NCBI RefSeq assembly: GCF_004348975.1
Contig: NZ_SMFP01000005.1
Span: forward strand, 62,001 to 126,000
Direction: 5' to 3'
DNA from: Antarcticimicrobium sediminis
GTDB taxonomy: Bacteria; Pseudomonadota; Alphaproteobacteria; Rhodobacterales; Rhodobacteraceae
DNA length: 64,000 bases
The notes beneath the pieces were generated by a model. That model was not told the DNA's origin and searched no databases. It saw only the letters and a program-made list of their open reading frames with translations. Below, one piece after another: positions 44,346 through 53,714 of this stretch (within the stretch, counting starts at the first letter, position 1; each line of letters opens with the position of its first letter). Position numbers and translations under genes: made by a program.

Positions 44346-45965
44346 ATGAGCGGAACCGGACATACCACGACCTGGACCACGGCGTCGGGGGACGCGCGGG
44401 TCGACGGCATCCTTTACGGCACCCACTGGGCCGATCCGACGCTGACCTATAGCTTTCCGAGCACTTCCGGTGAATATGATCCCTCCGATGGCGCGGGAGA
44501 GGCCGCAGGGCTGTTCGCCGCCACGCCAGCCATTCGCGACGCCGCCGGGTTTGCCCTGGATCGCGCGACCGGAACCGCCGCCGATGACGGGTTTTCGGTG
44601 GAAGGGTTTACCGGGCTGCGGGTGAAGGTGACCACTCTGGAACAGGCGCATATCCGGGTCGCCCAGACCACACAGGATCCCTATGGCTATGGCACGGCCT
44701 GGGGGTATTTTCCGTCCACTTACGACTCTGGCGGGGATGTCTGGCTCAGCAATGTGAGCTTTGACTATTCCGCGCCGCAGGCGGGCGGCTATGCCTATAT
44801 CAGCGTTCTGCACGAACTCGGTCATGCGCTTGGCCTCGAACACGGCCATGACTCCGGGACATTCGGGGTGGTTCCGACCGGGTATGACGCGATGGAATAC
44901 ACCATCATGAGCTATCGCTCCTATCCCGGGGCCTCGTCCAACATGTACTCGAACGCTGAATGGGGCTATGCGCAAAGCTATATGATGCTGGATATCGCCG
45001 CGCTTCAGTATTTGTACGGGGCCGATTACAGCACCAATTCCGGCAATACGGTCTATCGCTGGGCCCCGGACTCGGGCGAGACCCTTGTCAACGGAGAGGC
45101 CGCAATCAGCCCCGGCGCCAACCGCATCTTTGCCACCATCTGGGACGGCGGCGGCACCGATACCTATAACTTGAGCGCCTATGATACGGATCTTGTGATC
45201 GACCTGATGCCCGGGTCTGCCTCGGTCTTTGCCGGGGCACAGCTGGCGCGGCTTGGGGCGGGCGAACTGGCCACGGGCAATATCTATAACGCGCTGTTGC
45301 AGGGTGACGACCCGCGCGCGCTGATCGAGAATGTCATCGCTGGCGCCGGAGATGACGTCATCTTTGGCAACACGGCAGACAACCTCCTGAAAGGAAAGCA
45401 GGGCAACGACACGATCTCCGGTCGCACCGGCGGCGACAGCTTGATTGGCAACGCCGGACAGGACCGGCTGGATGGCGGGCTTGGGGATGACGATCTCGCT
45501 GGAGGCACTGGCCGCGACCGCCTGCTTGGCGCGCGTGGGAGCGACAGCTTGGACGGCGGCAAGGGCAACGACATCCTCAAGGGCGGCAAAGGCAAAGATC
45601 TATTGCAGGGCAATGACGGGGACGACACCCTTGTCGGGGGGCTCGGCCAAGACATGCTTCTGGGCGCAGAGGGGGCGGATAGCTTTCGCTTTCTCACGGC
45701 CGAGGACAGCGCCGCGTTCAACACCTCTGATCATATCGGAGATTTCCTCAGCGGCACCGATTTCATCGACCTCTCCGCGCTGATCCCCGGCACCTTTGCC
45801 CTGCAGATCGGTGGCCCGTTCACCGCAACCGGGCCTAGCGTGATCACCCGCGACAAAGGTGATGACATCGTGGTGCGCGCCGATCTCGATGGCGACGGCA
45901 AGGCCGATTTCGGCATCGTTCTGGATAGTATCAGCGCGGTCGCGGCCGGTGATTTCATCCTCTGA
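44346..45965 (+). CDS. Serralysin-like M10 metalloprotease with RTX repeats
   Basis: 539 residues. The metzincin zinc site is HELGHALGLEH (H156, E157, H160, H166), and the Met-turn is YTIMSYRSY (M188). From about residue 330 there are glycine-rich nonapeptide RTX repeats (GAGDDVIFGN, GKQGNDTISG, GGKGNDILKG, GNDGDDTLVG) that bind calcium. The tail ends in a hydrophobic Asp-x-Phe-Ile-Leu-like cluster (GDFIL), which fits type I secretion. There is no N-terminal signal peptide, as expected, and no ABC/MFP/TolC genes nearby. Likely a secreted protease used on external protein. Confidence 0.92.
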   Translation: MSGTGHTTTWTTASGDARVDGILYGTHWADPTLTYSFPSTSGEYDPSDGAGEAAGLFAATPAIRDAAGFALDRATGTAADDGFSVEGFTGLRVKVTTLEQAHIRVAQTTQDPYGYGTAWGYFPSTYDSGGDVWLSNVSFDYSAPQAGGYAYISVLHELGHALGLEHGHDSGTFGVVPTGYDAMEYTIMSYRSYPGASSNMYSNAEWGYAQSYMMLDIAALQYLYGADYSTNSGNTVYRWAPDSGETLVNGEAAISPGANRIFATIWDGGGTDTYNLSAYDTDLVIDLMPGSASVFAGAQLARLGAGELATGNIYNALLQGDDPRALIENVIAGAGDDVIFGNTADNLLKGKQGNDTISGRTGGDSLIGNAGQDRLDGGLGDDDLAGGTGRDRLLGARGSDSLDGGKGNDILKGGKGKDLLQGNDGDDTLVGGLGQDMLLGAEGADSFRFLTAEDSAAFNTSDHIGDFLSGTDFIDLSALIPGTFALQIGGPFTATGPSVITRDKGDDIVVRADLDGDGKADFGIVLDSISAVAAGDFIL

Positions 45966-46158
45966 TCCGGGTGCGATCTGTGCAGGCGCGCCCGCACGGC
46001 GGCACTTGCGGACACGGTGCGGGCAATGTGCAGGCAAAAAGCGGGCAACAACCCGCCCACCTGCCCCGCTTGCATCGTGACACAAGCCCCGCTTGGGCGT
46101 ATAACCGCGTACAAGGCCGGAAAACCGGTCAGAGCAGTTCAAAAAACAGGCAAGTTCA

Positions 46159-46734
46159 ATGACACATGCGATCCAATCCCGGCTGACCCGACGTGGGTTC
46201 ACGTTTGGTGCCCTCTCGGCCTTGGGCGCGACCGCCGCCTGCGGCAACGGCGTCGGCACCAACAAGGCCGCCAAGATCGACGCGCGCGTCGATTCCACGC
46301 TGAACCAGATGTACAGCCGCTATCCCAACACCGTTGTTCTGGCCCAGAAGTCCACCGGCATGCTGGTCATGCCGCTGGTGACCGAGGCCGGGCTGGGTCT
46401 GGGCGGGGCTTATGGCCGGGGCGCGCTGCGCGTGAATGACGCAACGGTGGATTACTATTCCACCGTCAAGGGCAGCGCCGGCTTCCAAATCGGGGCCCAG
46501 CAATACGCCCATGTGCTGTTCTTCATGACCCAAGACGCGCTGATGGAGTTTCGACGCTCCTCCGGTTGGGCGGCTGGCGGCGATCTGGAATACGTAATCC
46601 GGGACGAGGGTGACTCGGTCGCGGCGGACACCAACACCATGCGCTCGCCGATCCTTGCGGTTGTGTTCGGCCGCGCCGGCCTTCGGATCGGCGCCACGCT
46701 TGAAGGCACCAAATACACCCGGATCATTCCCTGA
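46159..46734 (+). CDS. Tat-type lipoprotein, YSC84/BPSL1445 family
   Basis: 191 residues. The N-terminus has a twin-arginine motif (LTRRGFTFG) followed by a hydrophobic stretch and a lipobox (GATAAC), so it is probably exported folded and lipidated at C24-25. The rest is a compact YSC84-like domain (VVLAQKSTGMLVMPLVTEAG, GAYGRGALRV, FFMTQDALMEFRRSSGW, GATLEGTKYTRI). In eukaryotes the domain binds lipid and actin; in bacteria the role is unknown, possibly lipid binding at the envelope. Confidence 0.82.
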   Translation: MTHAIQSRLTRRGFTFGALSALGATAACGNGVGTNKAAKIDARVDSTLNQMYSRYPNTVVLAQKSTGMLVMPLVTEAGLGLGGAYGRGALRVNDATVDYYSTVKGSAGFQIGAQQYAHVLFFMTQDALMEFRRSSGWAAGGDLEYVIRDEGDSVAADTNTMRSPILAVVFGRAGLRIGATLEGTKYTRIIP

Positions 46735-46862
46735 TTCAGCGTGGCCGTCCCAGTGGCGGCCATGCCTTTCTCTGCCCGGCGATTTCGCCTAGGGTGACGC
46801 GGTAAGGAGACCGGAGCCGCCCGTTGCGCGGGCGCGCACCCGGTGGATGAGACGGGGACGCA

Positions 46863-49325
46863 ATGAGACAGGTTTTTCGGTGGCTGATGCGGATCGCCGC
46901 AGGTCTTGTTGTGTTGGTCGTTCTTGCTGTCGGACTGGTCTATTTTCTGGCCAGCCAATCGCTTCCCGATTACGATCAGACCGAACAGGTCACGGGGATT
47001 TCGGGCCCGGTCGAGATCATCCGCGACAATGCCAATGTGCCGCATATCTTTGGCGAGACCGACCCGGATGTGTTCTTTGGCCTAGGCTATGCCCATGCGC
47101 AGGACCGGCTGTGGCAGATGACGATGATGCGCCGCACGGTTCAGGGGCGGCTGTCCGAGGTGTTCGGCGCGCGCACCGCGCGGATCGACCGGCTGCTGCG
47201 GCGGCTCGACCTCTATCGTTTGGCGCAGCAATCGCTCGCGGCGCAGGATGACTACACCCGTGCCGCGTTGGAGGCCTATGCCGCAGGCGTCAATGCCCGG
47301 CTTTCCGAGATCAACGAAAAAGCACTGGGGCGCGGCGCGCCCGAGATGTTCCTGTTCAACGCGCCAATGGCCCCTTGGGTGCCCGCAGATTCCATCGCGA
47401 TGATCAAGCTGATGGGCTTGCAGTTGAGCGGACATCTGGAGGAAGAGGTGCTGCGCGCGCGAACCTCGCTGATGCTGGACGACCCGGCGCGGCTGCTGGA
47501 TATCCTGCCCGATGCGCCGGGCACCGGGATCGCCGCGCTGCCGGAATACGCCCAGATGTTCCCCGGCCTGCCGCGCTATGCCGAAGGCACCCCACCCGAC
47601 GACGATCCGCTGTCGCCGTTTCCCAAACGCGGGCTGGCTGGTGCCTCAAACGCCTGGGCGGCGGCGCCCTCGCGCTCGGCCTCAGGCGGCACGCTTTTGG
47701 CCAATGATCCGCATCTGGGCTTTTCCGCCCCCTCAACCTGGTATCTCGCCCGGATCGAACTTCAGGACGGTGGCGTGATCGGGGCCACCGTTCCGGGTAT
47801 TCCTGCCATCCTGACGGGGCGCAGCCGCAAACTGGGCTGGGGCATCACCTCGTCCTATCTGGACGATCAGGACGTCTTTATTGAACGGGTCAATCCACAG
47901 AACCCGGACGAATACCTGACACCTGACGGCTATAAACCGTTTGAGACCCGCCCCTCGATCATCCAGATCAAGGATGCCGCGCCGATTACCCTGACCCTGC
48001 GCTGGACCGAGAACGGCCCGGTCCTGCCCGGCAGCCACTACAAGCTCGACACAGTGACCCCGCCGGGCCATGTCGCCGCCTTGGGCTGGACGGCATTGAC
48101 CCCTGATGACACCACCATGAGCGCGGCAATGGACCTGATGCGCGCGGGCACGGTGCGCCAAGCGATCACAGCCGCAGAAAAATATGTCGCGCCGTCGCAG
48201 AACCTGATGCTGATCGACGCTGAAACCATCGCCTTCAAGACCATCGGCGCGGTGCCGCGCCGGGATCCCCAGCAACAAAGCAAAGGGCGCCTGCCCGTGC
48301 AGGGCTGGCGTACCGAGAACCGTTGGCAGGGTCGCCAGCCCTATGCCTCCAACCCCGAATTCATCAGCCCCCGGGGCGGCATTCTGGGCAATACCAACAA
48401 CAAGATCCTCGAACGTCCCTTCCCCAACCACATCTCTTATGTCTGGGGCGACACCCAACGGATCAATCGCTGGCAGCGGCTGATGCAGGCGCGTCAGGTC
48501 CATACCCGCGACAGTCTGGTCGAGGCGCAGCTTGACACCGTGAGCTTTACCGCCCGCTCGCTGCTGCCGCTGATCGGGGCCGACCTGTGGTTCACCGGCG
48601 AGGCCGCAGCCGAGGGCACGCCAGAACGCCAACGTCAGGTCGCGCTGTCACTGCTGGCGGAATGGAACGGAGAGATGAACGAACATCTGCCCGAGCCGCT
48701 GATCTATGCCGCGTGGCTGCGCGCCTTGCAGACCCGCCTGATCGAGGATGATCTGGGGCCGCTGGCCGACGACTTCAAACATGTGGATCCGGTCTTTATC
48801 GAACGGGTGTATCGCGATATCGACGGCGCCGCTGTCTGGTGCGACGTGCGCCGCAGCGCCCCGAAAGAGACCTGCACCGATATGGCCCGGCTGGCGCTGG
48901 ACGACGCGCTGGTCTGGATCGGGGAACACTATGGCACTGCGCTGGAAAGCCTGCGCTGGGGCGATGCGCATCAGGCCACCCATGATCACCCGGTGCTGGG
49001 CAAGGTGCCCTTGCTGCGCTATTTCGTGAACATCCGCCAATCCACCAGCGGCGGCGACAACACACTGCAACGCGGCCGCACCTCGGGCGAGGATCCCAAT
49101 CCGTTCCTGAACGTGCACGGGGCGGGATATCGCGGGGTCTACGATCTGGCAGATCCTGACAGCTCGGTCTTCATCATCTCAACCGGGCAGTCGGGGCATT
49201 TCCTGTCGCGCCACTATGACGATCTTGCCCAGCTTTGGCGGCGGGGGGAATATATCCCGATGTCACTGGATGTGGATCTGGCCCGTGCCGCGTCCGAGGG
49301 GATCACGCGGCTGATCCCGCGATGA
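46863..49325 (+). CDS. Penicillin-acylase-family hydrolase (Ntn)
   Basis: 820 residues: a membrane or export segment (about 10-32), alpha chain, spacer and beta chain. The autocatalytic Ser is S262 in GLAGASNAWAAAP, which becomes the N-terminal nucleophile. Oxyanion and structural parts follow: LLANDPHLGFSAPSTWY, GATVPGIPAILTGRS, NTNNKILERPFPNHISYVWG and TSGEDPNPFLNVHG. The family cleaves penicillins, other acyl amides and, in several members, acyl-homoserine lactone signals. The substrate is not readable here; no luxI/R genes are in the window. It overlaps the next gene by four bases. Confidence 0.92.
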   Translation: MRQVFRWLMRIAAGLVVLVVLAVGLVYFLASQSLPDYDQTEQVTGISGPVEIIRDNANVPHIFGETDPDVFFGLGYAHAQDRLWQMTMMRRTVQGRLSEVFGARTARIDRLLRRLDLYRLAQQSLAAQDDYTRAALEAYAAGVNARLSEINEKALGRGAPEMFLFNAPMAPWVPADSIAMIKLMGLQLSGHLEEEVLRARTSLMLDDPARLLDILPDAPGTGIAALPEYAQMFPGLPRYAEGTPPDDDPLSPFPKRGLAGASNAWAAAPSRSASGGTLLANDPHLGFSAPSTWYLARIELQDGGVIGATVPGIPAILTGRSRKLGWGITSSYLDDQDVFIERVNPQNPDEYLTPDGYKPFETRPSIIQIKDAAPITLTLRWTENGPVLPGSHYKLDTVTPPGHVAALGWTALTPDDTTMSAAMDLMRAGTVRQAITAAEKYVAPSQNLMLIDAETIAFKTIGAVPRRDPQQQSKGRLPVQGWRTENRWQGRQPYASNPEFISPRGGILGNTNNKILERPFPNHISYVWGDTQRINRWQRLMQARQVHTRDSLVEAQLDTVSFTARSLLPLIGADLWFTGEAAAEGTPERQRQVALSLLAEWNGEMNEHLPEPLIYAAWLRALQTRLIEDDLGPLADDFKHVDPVFIERVYRDIDGAAVWCDVRRSAPKETCTDMARLALDDALVWIGEHYGTALESLRWGDAHQATHDHPVLGKVPLLRYFVNIRQSTSGGDNTLQRGRTSGEDPNPFLNVHGAGYRGVYDLADPDSSVFIISTGQSGHFLSRHYDDLAQLWRRGEYIPMSLDVDLARAASEGITRLIPR

Positions 49326-50536
49326 CGCCAGACGCCCTTCCGGGAGAGATCGCAGCGGCACTGATCTCGCTTGGCGTGCTGTTCCTGCTGGGGTTGGCCG
49401 CGGATTCTCTGGGGCATCGGACACGGCTGCCGCGCGTGACCTTGCTGTTGGGATGTGGGTTGCTGGCGGGCGCGGCTGGGTTCGACGTGATGCCCACCCT
49501 CCTGACCGAGATGTACCCGATCATTTCGATCATCGCGCTGAGCATGGTGGCCTTTCTGCTGGGGAGCGAGTTGTCGATGCGAACCCTGCGCGCGCATGGC
49601 AAGGCGATTATCCTGATCTCGCTTGCCATCGTGTTGGTGACGCTGCCCTTGGTGGCGGCCGGGCTTTGGCTGGTCGGGGTGCCGCTGGCGGCGGCGCTGG
49701 TGCTGGGGGCGCTGGCCACGGCCACCGACCCGGCCGCCACCTATGACGTGATCCGTCAGACCGGGGTCGAGACCCGCTTTACCCATACGATCAAGGGGAT
49801 CGTGGCCATCGACGACGCCTGGGGGCTGATCGTGTTCAGCCTTGTCATCGTGCTGGCGCGGTCTCTGGATGGCAGCGGGTTGTCGTTCTGGGTGCTGCAG
49901 GCGTCGCTAATCGAAGTTCTGGGCTCGGTCCTGCTCGGGCTGGCCGTTGGCGTGCCGGGCGCGTTTCTGACCGGACGGTTGTCCGGCGGAGAACCGCTGC
50001 GGGTCGAAGCACTGGGGCTGGTCTTTGTCACCGCCGGGCTGTCGATCTGGCTGGAGCTGTCCTATCTGATCGCTGGCATGACGGCGGGCGCGGTGATCGT
50101 CAATCTGGCGCGCCACCACACCCGTGCCTTTCACGAGATCGAGAACCTGCAATGGCCGTTCATGATCATCTTTTTCATCCTCGCCGGGGCCTCGCTCGAA
50201 GCGGATGCGCTGTGGCTGATCGGGCCCGCCGGGCTGGCCTATGCGGTGTTGCGCATCGCTGCGCGCCTGCTGGGCGGCTGGCTTGGCGCGGCGCTGGCCG
50301 GGGAACCTGTGCAGGACCGGAAATGGTACGGCCCCGCCCTGCTGCCACAGGCTGGCGTCGCGATCGGCATGGCCTTGATCGCGGCCGAGTTGATGCCGGA
50401 CTATGGGCGTGAGATCGTGGCGATGGCCGTCGGCACAACCATCGCCTTTGAACTGATCGGACCGATTGCCGCGACGCTGACCCTGAACCGGATCAACCGC
50501 CAGAGCGTCGCGCAGGACAGCTCCGCGCCGGATTAA
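49322..50536 (+). CDS. Cation:proton antiporter (CPA family)
   Basis: 404 residues from the ATG overlapping the acylase stop (ATGA). About 12-13 hydrophobic segments. The ion-site helix pair is visible as ALATATDPAATYDVIRQ (TDP motif) and VAIDDAWGLIVFSL (acidic pair), as in Na+/H+ or K+/H+ exchangers of the CPA superfamily. There is no TrkA_N domain. Its stop overlaps the convergent hflX stop by three bases. Confidence 0.9.
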   Translation: MTPDALPGEIAAALISLGVLFLLGLAADSLGHRTRLPRVTLLLGCGLLAGAAGFDVMPTLLTEMYPIISIIALSMVAFLLGSELSMRTLRAHGKAIILISLAIVLVTLPLVAAGLWLVGVPLAAALVLGALATATDPAATYDVIRQTGVETRFTHTIKGIVAIDDAWGLIVFSLVIVLARSLDGSGLSFWVLQASLIEVLGSVLLGLAVGVPGAFLTGRLSGGEPLRVEALGLVFVTAGLSIWLELSYLIAGMTAGAVIVNLARHHTRAFHEIENLQWPFMIIFFILAGASLEADALWLIGPAGLAYAVLRIAARLLGGWLGAALAGEPVQDRKWYGPALLPQAGVAIGMALIAAELMPDYGREIVAMAVGTTIAFELIGPIAATLTLNRINRQSVAQDSSAPD

Positions 50537-51804
50537 AGCGCGCGGTACTGCGCCTCTTGCCGGGCGGTCCAGAGCACCGTCACGTCAAACCCGTCCTCGG
50601 TCTGTGTTTCGGCCTGCACCAGGTCGTGGTCAAACAGCCAGGCGCGTTGGCGGCCTTCGGAAAAGCGCAGATGCAGTTGGGTCTCATGGCGCACCCCCTG
50701 CAAGGCCTCGGCGATGGCGGTCAAAAGCGGCGCCATCCCCTCGCCCGTCCACGCAGAAAGCGCAAAGACACCGTCATTGCGGTCGGCGCGCGCCTGCACC
50801 GCTTCGCGGTCCGCCGGGGCGAGCAGGTCGATCTTGTTCCAGACCTCCAGCCTTGGCCGCGCCTCTGTCACGCCCAAAGAGGTCAGGATCGTTTCCACGT
50901 CGGCGGCCTGTTCTTCGGTCCCGGCATGGCTGATGTCGCGAACATGCAAGATCAGATCGGCGGCAAGAACCTCTTCCAGCGTGGCGCGAAAGGCGGCAAC
51001 CAACTCGGTCGGCAAGTCCGAGATGAACCCAACGGTGTCCGACATGATCACCTCGGGGCCATCGGGGATCTCAACCCGCCGCATGGTCGGGTCCAGCGTG
51101 GCAAAAAGCATATCCTTGGCCATCACATCGGCCCCGGTGAGCCGGTTGAACAGCGTGGATTTGCCGGCGTTGGTATAGCCCACCAGCGCCACGATCGGAT
51201 AGGGCACCTTGGCGCGGGCCTTGCGATGCAGTTCGCGGGTCTTGACCACCTTGTCGAGCTGTCGGCGCAGGCGCACCAACTGGTCGTCAATGGCGCGACG
51301 GTCAGCCTCGATCTGGGTCTCGCCGGGGCCACCGACAAAGCCCAGCCCACCGCGCTGGCGTTCCAGGTGGGTCCAGGCCCGGACCAGCCGGGTGCGTTGA
51401 TAGGACAGCGCGGCCATCTCGACCTGCAACACGCCTTCGCGGGTGCGGGCGCGATCGCTGAAAATTTCCAGGATCAACCCGGTCCGGTCAAGGATCTTGA
51501 CGCCCCAATCCTTTTCCAGATTGCGTTGTTGCACCGGGCTTACCGGGCCGTCGATCAAGACCAGTTCGACCTCTGCGGCCTCGAACTTTGCGCCCAATTC
51601 CGCGATTTTGCCCGATCCGAACAGGTGGCCGGGCTGCGCCCGCGGCAGCCGAACGACATCGCTTCCCGCCAACGCGAGCCCGGGCAAGGCGGCGGCAAGT
51701 GCAATCGCCTCTGCCAGCGCCGGTTCAGCTGCCCGGCGATCCATGTCGGATTTTATGTCGGGATGCAGCACCCAGGCCCGGGTGTCTTCCCTATCGTGGT
51801 CCAT
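50533..51804 (-). CDS. hflX: Ribosome-associated GTPase HflX
   Basis: 423 residues; the ATG overlaps the hfq stop (ATGA). The HflX-specific N-terminal domain (RAQPGHLFGSGKIAEL, VSPVQQRNLEKDWG, RTRLVRAWTHLERQRGGLG) precedes the G domain with GYTNAGKSTLFN (G1), DTVGFISDLPTELV (G3) and NKIDLL (G4). HflX splits stalled or stressed ribosomes. The hfq-hflX pairing is conserved across Proteobacteria. Confidence 0.96.
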   Translation of the reverse strand: MDHDREDTRAWVLHPDIKSDMDRRAAEPALAEAIALAAALPGLALAGSDVVRLPRAQPGHLFGSGKIAELGAKFEAAEVELVLIDGPVSPVQQRNLEKDWGVKILDRTGLILEIFSDRARTREGVLQVEMAALSYQRTRLVRAWTHLERQRGGLGFVGGPGETQIEADRRAIDDQLVRLRRQLDKVVKTRELHRKARAKVPYPIVALVGYTNAGKSTLFNRLTGADVMAKDMLFATLDPTMRRVEIPDGPEVIMSDTVGFISDLPTELVAAFRATLEEVLAADLILHVRDISHAGTEEQAADVETILTSLGVTEARPRLEVWNKIDLLAPADREAVQARADRNDGVFALSAWTGEGMAPLLTAIAEALQGVRHETQLHLRFSEGRQRAWLFDHDLVQAETQTEDGFDVTVLWTARQEAQYRAL

Positions 51805-52043
51805 CAATTGGCGTCTTCGCCCTCATACAGGCTGATCGGCTGGGCCGGCATGATGGTGGAAATCGCATGTTTATAGACCAGTTGCGATTGACCATCACGG
51901 CGCAGCAGAACGCAGAAATTGTCAAACCAAGTGATGACGCCCTGCAATTTGACGCCGTTGATCAGAAAGATCGTAACCGGAACCTTGGTTTTCCTGACGT
52001 GATTCAGGAATGCATCCTGAAGATTTTGTCTGTCCGAAGCCAT
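51804..52043 (-). CDS. hfq: RNA chaperone Hfq
   Basis: 79 residues from the ATG giving [18 protein letters not shown]; codons further upstream in frame lack support. Sm1 ([20 protein letters not shown]) and Sm2 ([12 protein letters not shown]) motifs are complete, and the C-terminal tail is short, as in alphaproteobacteria. Hexameric Hfq brings small RNAs to mRNAs, relevant to the candidate small RNA at 31.1 kb. Confidence 0.97.
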   Translation of the reverse strand: MASDRQNLQDAFLNHVRKTKVPVTIFLINGVKLQGVITWFDNFCVLLRRDGQSQLVYKHAISTIMPAQPISLYEGEDAN

Positions 52044-52176
52044 TTGTTTGGTATCTCGCTTTTGTTCTTGCAACGCGCTGCGGACCAACGCGCCCCTTCC
52101 CACCGAGTATGGAGTGAGGTTGCGGGAGTTTCCACCAGAAAAAGCATCAGCGCGCTGCGGCCATGCCCCGATATCT

Positions 52177-53712
52177 TCAGTTTCGCCAAAGATCAGGGGT
52201 GATCAACGCGATGATCGCCAAGGTTTCGAGCCGCCCCAAGACCATCGTGGCACAAAGCACGATCTTGGCCCAGCCCCCCAGTTCGACCAGCCGGATCGGC
52301 GTGTCGCCAGCCAGATCAATCAGCGGACCGGTGGTGGACAGCGTGGCAACGCTCAGCACGATGGCCTGATCGAAATTCAGCCCCAGGGCCGACAGGATCA
52401 CGCTGACCAATGTCAGCGACAGCGCAAACATCATGAAGAAGATCCAGGCGACAAAGGCACCGTCTTTCTGGATGCGCCGGTTGCGCCGCCCCTCGCCGCT
52501 GACCGAACTGGGATAGACCAGCCGCTCCATCTCGCGCAGACCATTGAGATACAGCGCATAGACCCGCAGCAATTTGACCCCGCCGGCCGTGGTCGCAACG
52601 CCGCCGCCGATCACCGCCAGCCCCAGCAGGATCAGTCCCGGCGTGTTCAGCCCCGACCATTGCCCGGCCTCGTCCCAATAGACGCTTTCGAATCCGGTGG
52701 TGGTCAGGAAGGACAACACCGTGAACAACGCGCCCCAAAGCGCCTCGAACGCCAGCAACGGGTCGGCATCGGCGCGCACATCCAGCGCCGCCAGCCAGTG
52801 CCGCAGGAACAACAGCAGCGGAATGCCGAGGATCAGCATCAGCCCGGTGCGAAACTCTGGATCGGTCATCAGATTGGCCCGGCCGTGCGTCGCCGTGTCC
52901 GATGAAAACGTCAGCCGTGACAGGGCGAAGAACATGAAAAGGAACAGGATCATCTCGCCCGCGATGCCGCTTGCGGCGCCGCTCATTCCGCCCACCGGCG
53001 AAATCCCCGAGGTCGCCATCACCGACATCGCGTGACACAGCGCGGTCAGTGACGTCTCGCCTGCGATCAGCAGCATGACCCAAGCGACAACGGTCAGCCC
53101 GGCATAGACCGGGGTAAGCGTGATGGTGATCCTCAAAAGCCTGCGGCGCGGATCAGCGCCGGTGGTCTTGTCCGGTTGCGGTGCGGCGCGGCCCGGCTGA
53201 CCGCGCGCGGTGATCTCGAAACCGCCCAAGGCCAGCGGCGCCAGAATGGCCGAGGCGGCGATCCACATCACCAACCCGCCCATCCACCCCACCTGGGCGC
53301 GCCACAAATGCAGCGATGCGTCAAGCCGTGCCGGATCGTCGAACAGATTGGCGCCGGTGGTGGTCAGCGCGCTGACCATGTCGAAATAGGCATTGAGAAA
53401 TGTCGTGGTCTGCAATGCCTCGAAGAACGGCAGCGCTAGGAACAGTGGCAGCACCGCGAAGGTGCCCAACAGCACCAACAACTGGCCCAGACTGCCATGG
53501 CGCGAGCGTCGGTCCCCGCCCATGGCCAGCGCAATCAGCGTCACCCCCACCAGCCCAAGAAGGCCGGCAAAGAAAAATGATTGCGAGACCGCGTGATTTC
53601 TGCGGATCTCGGCATGGATCGCGGGCAGCCACATCGACAGCGAGGCGACGCCCCAGATCATCAGGAATAGCGGCAGCCGCATCACAAGGCTGGGTTTGCT
53701 CTGCTCTGCCAT
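52177..53712 (-). CDS. trkH: Trk potassium uptake protein TrkH
   Basis: 511 residues with many membrane helices and four degenerate P-loops; filter-like turns are [37 protein letters not shown] and [12 protein letters not shown]. It moves K+ through the inner membrane under control of TrkA, whose gene ends 2 bases upstream of it on the same strand. The N-terminus is shorter than in the E. coli protein but the core is complete. Confidence 0.95.
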   Translation of the reverse strand: MAEQSKPSLVMRLPLFLMIWGVASLSMWLPAIHAEIRRNHAVSQSFFFAGLLGLVGVTLIALAMGGDRRSRHGSLGQLLVLLGTFAVLPLFLALPFFEALQTTTFLNAYFDMVSALTTTGANLFDDPARLDASLHLWRAQVGWMGGLVMWIAASAILAPLALGGFEITARGQPGRAAPQPDKTTGADPRRRLLRITITLTPVYAGLTVVAWVMLLIAGETSLTALCHAMSVMATSGISPVGGMSGAASGIAGEMILFLFMFFALSRLTFSSDTATHGRANLMTDPEFRTGLMLILGIPLLLFLRHWLAALDVRADADPLLAFEALWGALFTVLSFLTTTGFESVYWDEAGQWSGLNTPGLILLGLAVIGGGVATTAGGVKLLRVYALYLNGLREMERLVYPSSVSGEGRRNRRIQKDGAFVAWIFFMMFALSLTLVSVILSALGLNFDQAIVLSVATLSTTGPLIDLAGDTPIRLVELGGWAKIVLCATMVLGRLETLAIIALITPDLWRN

Positions 53713-53714
53713 GA

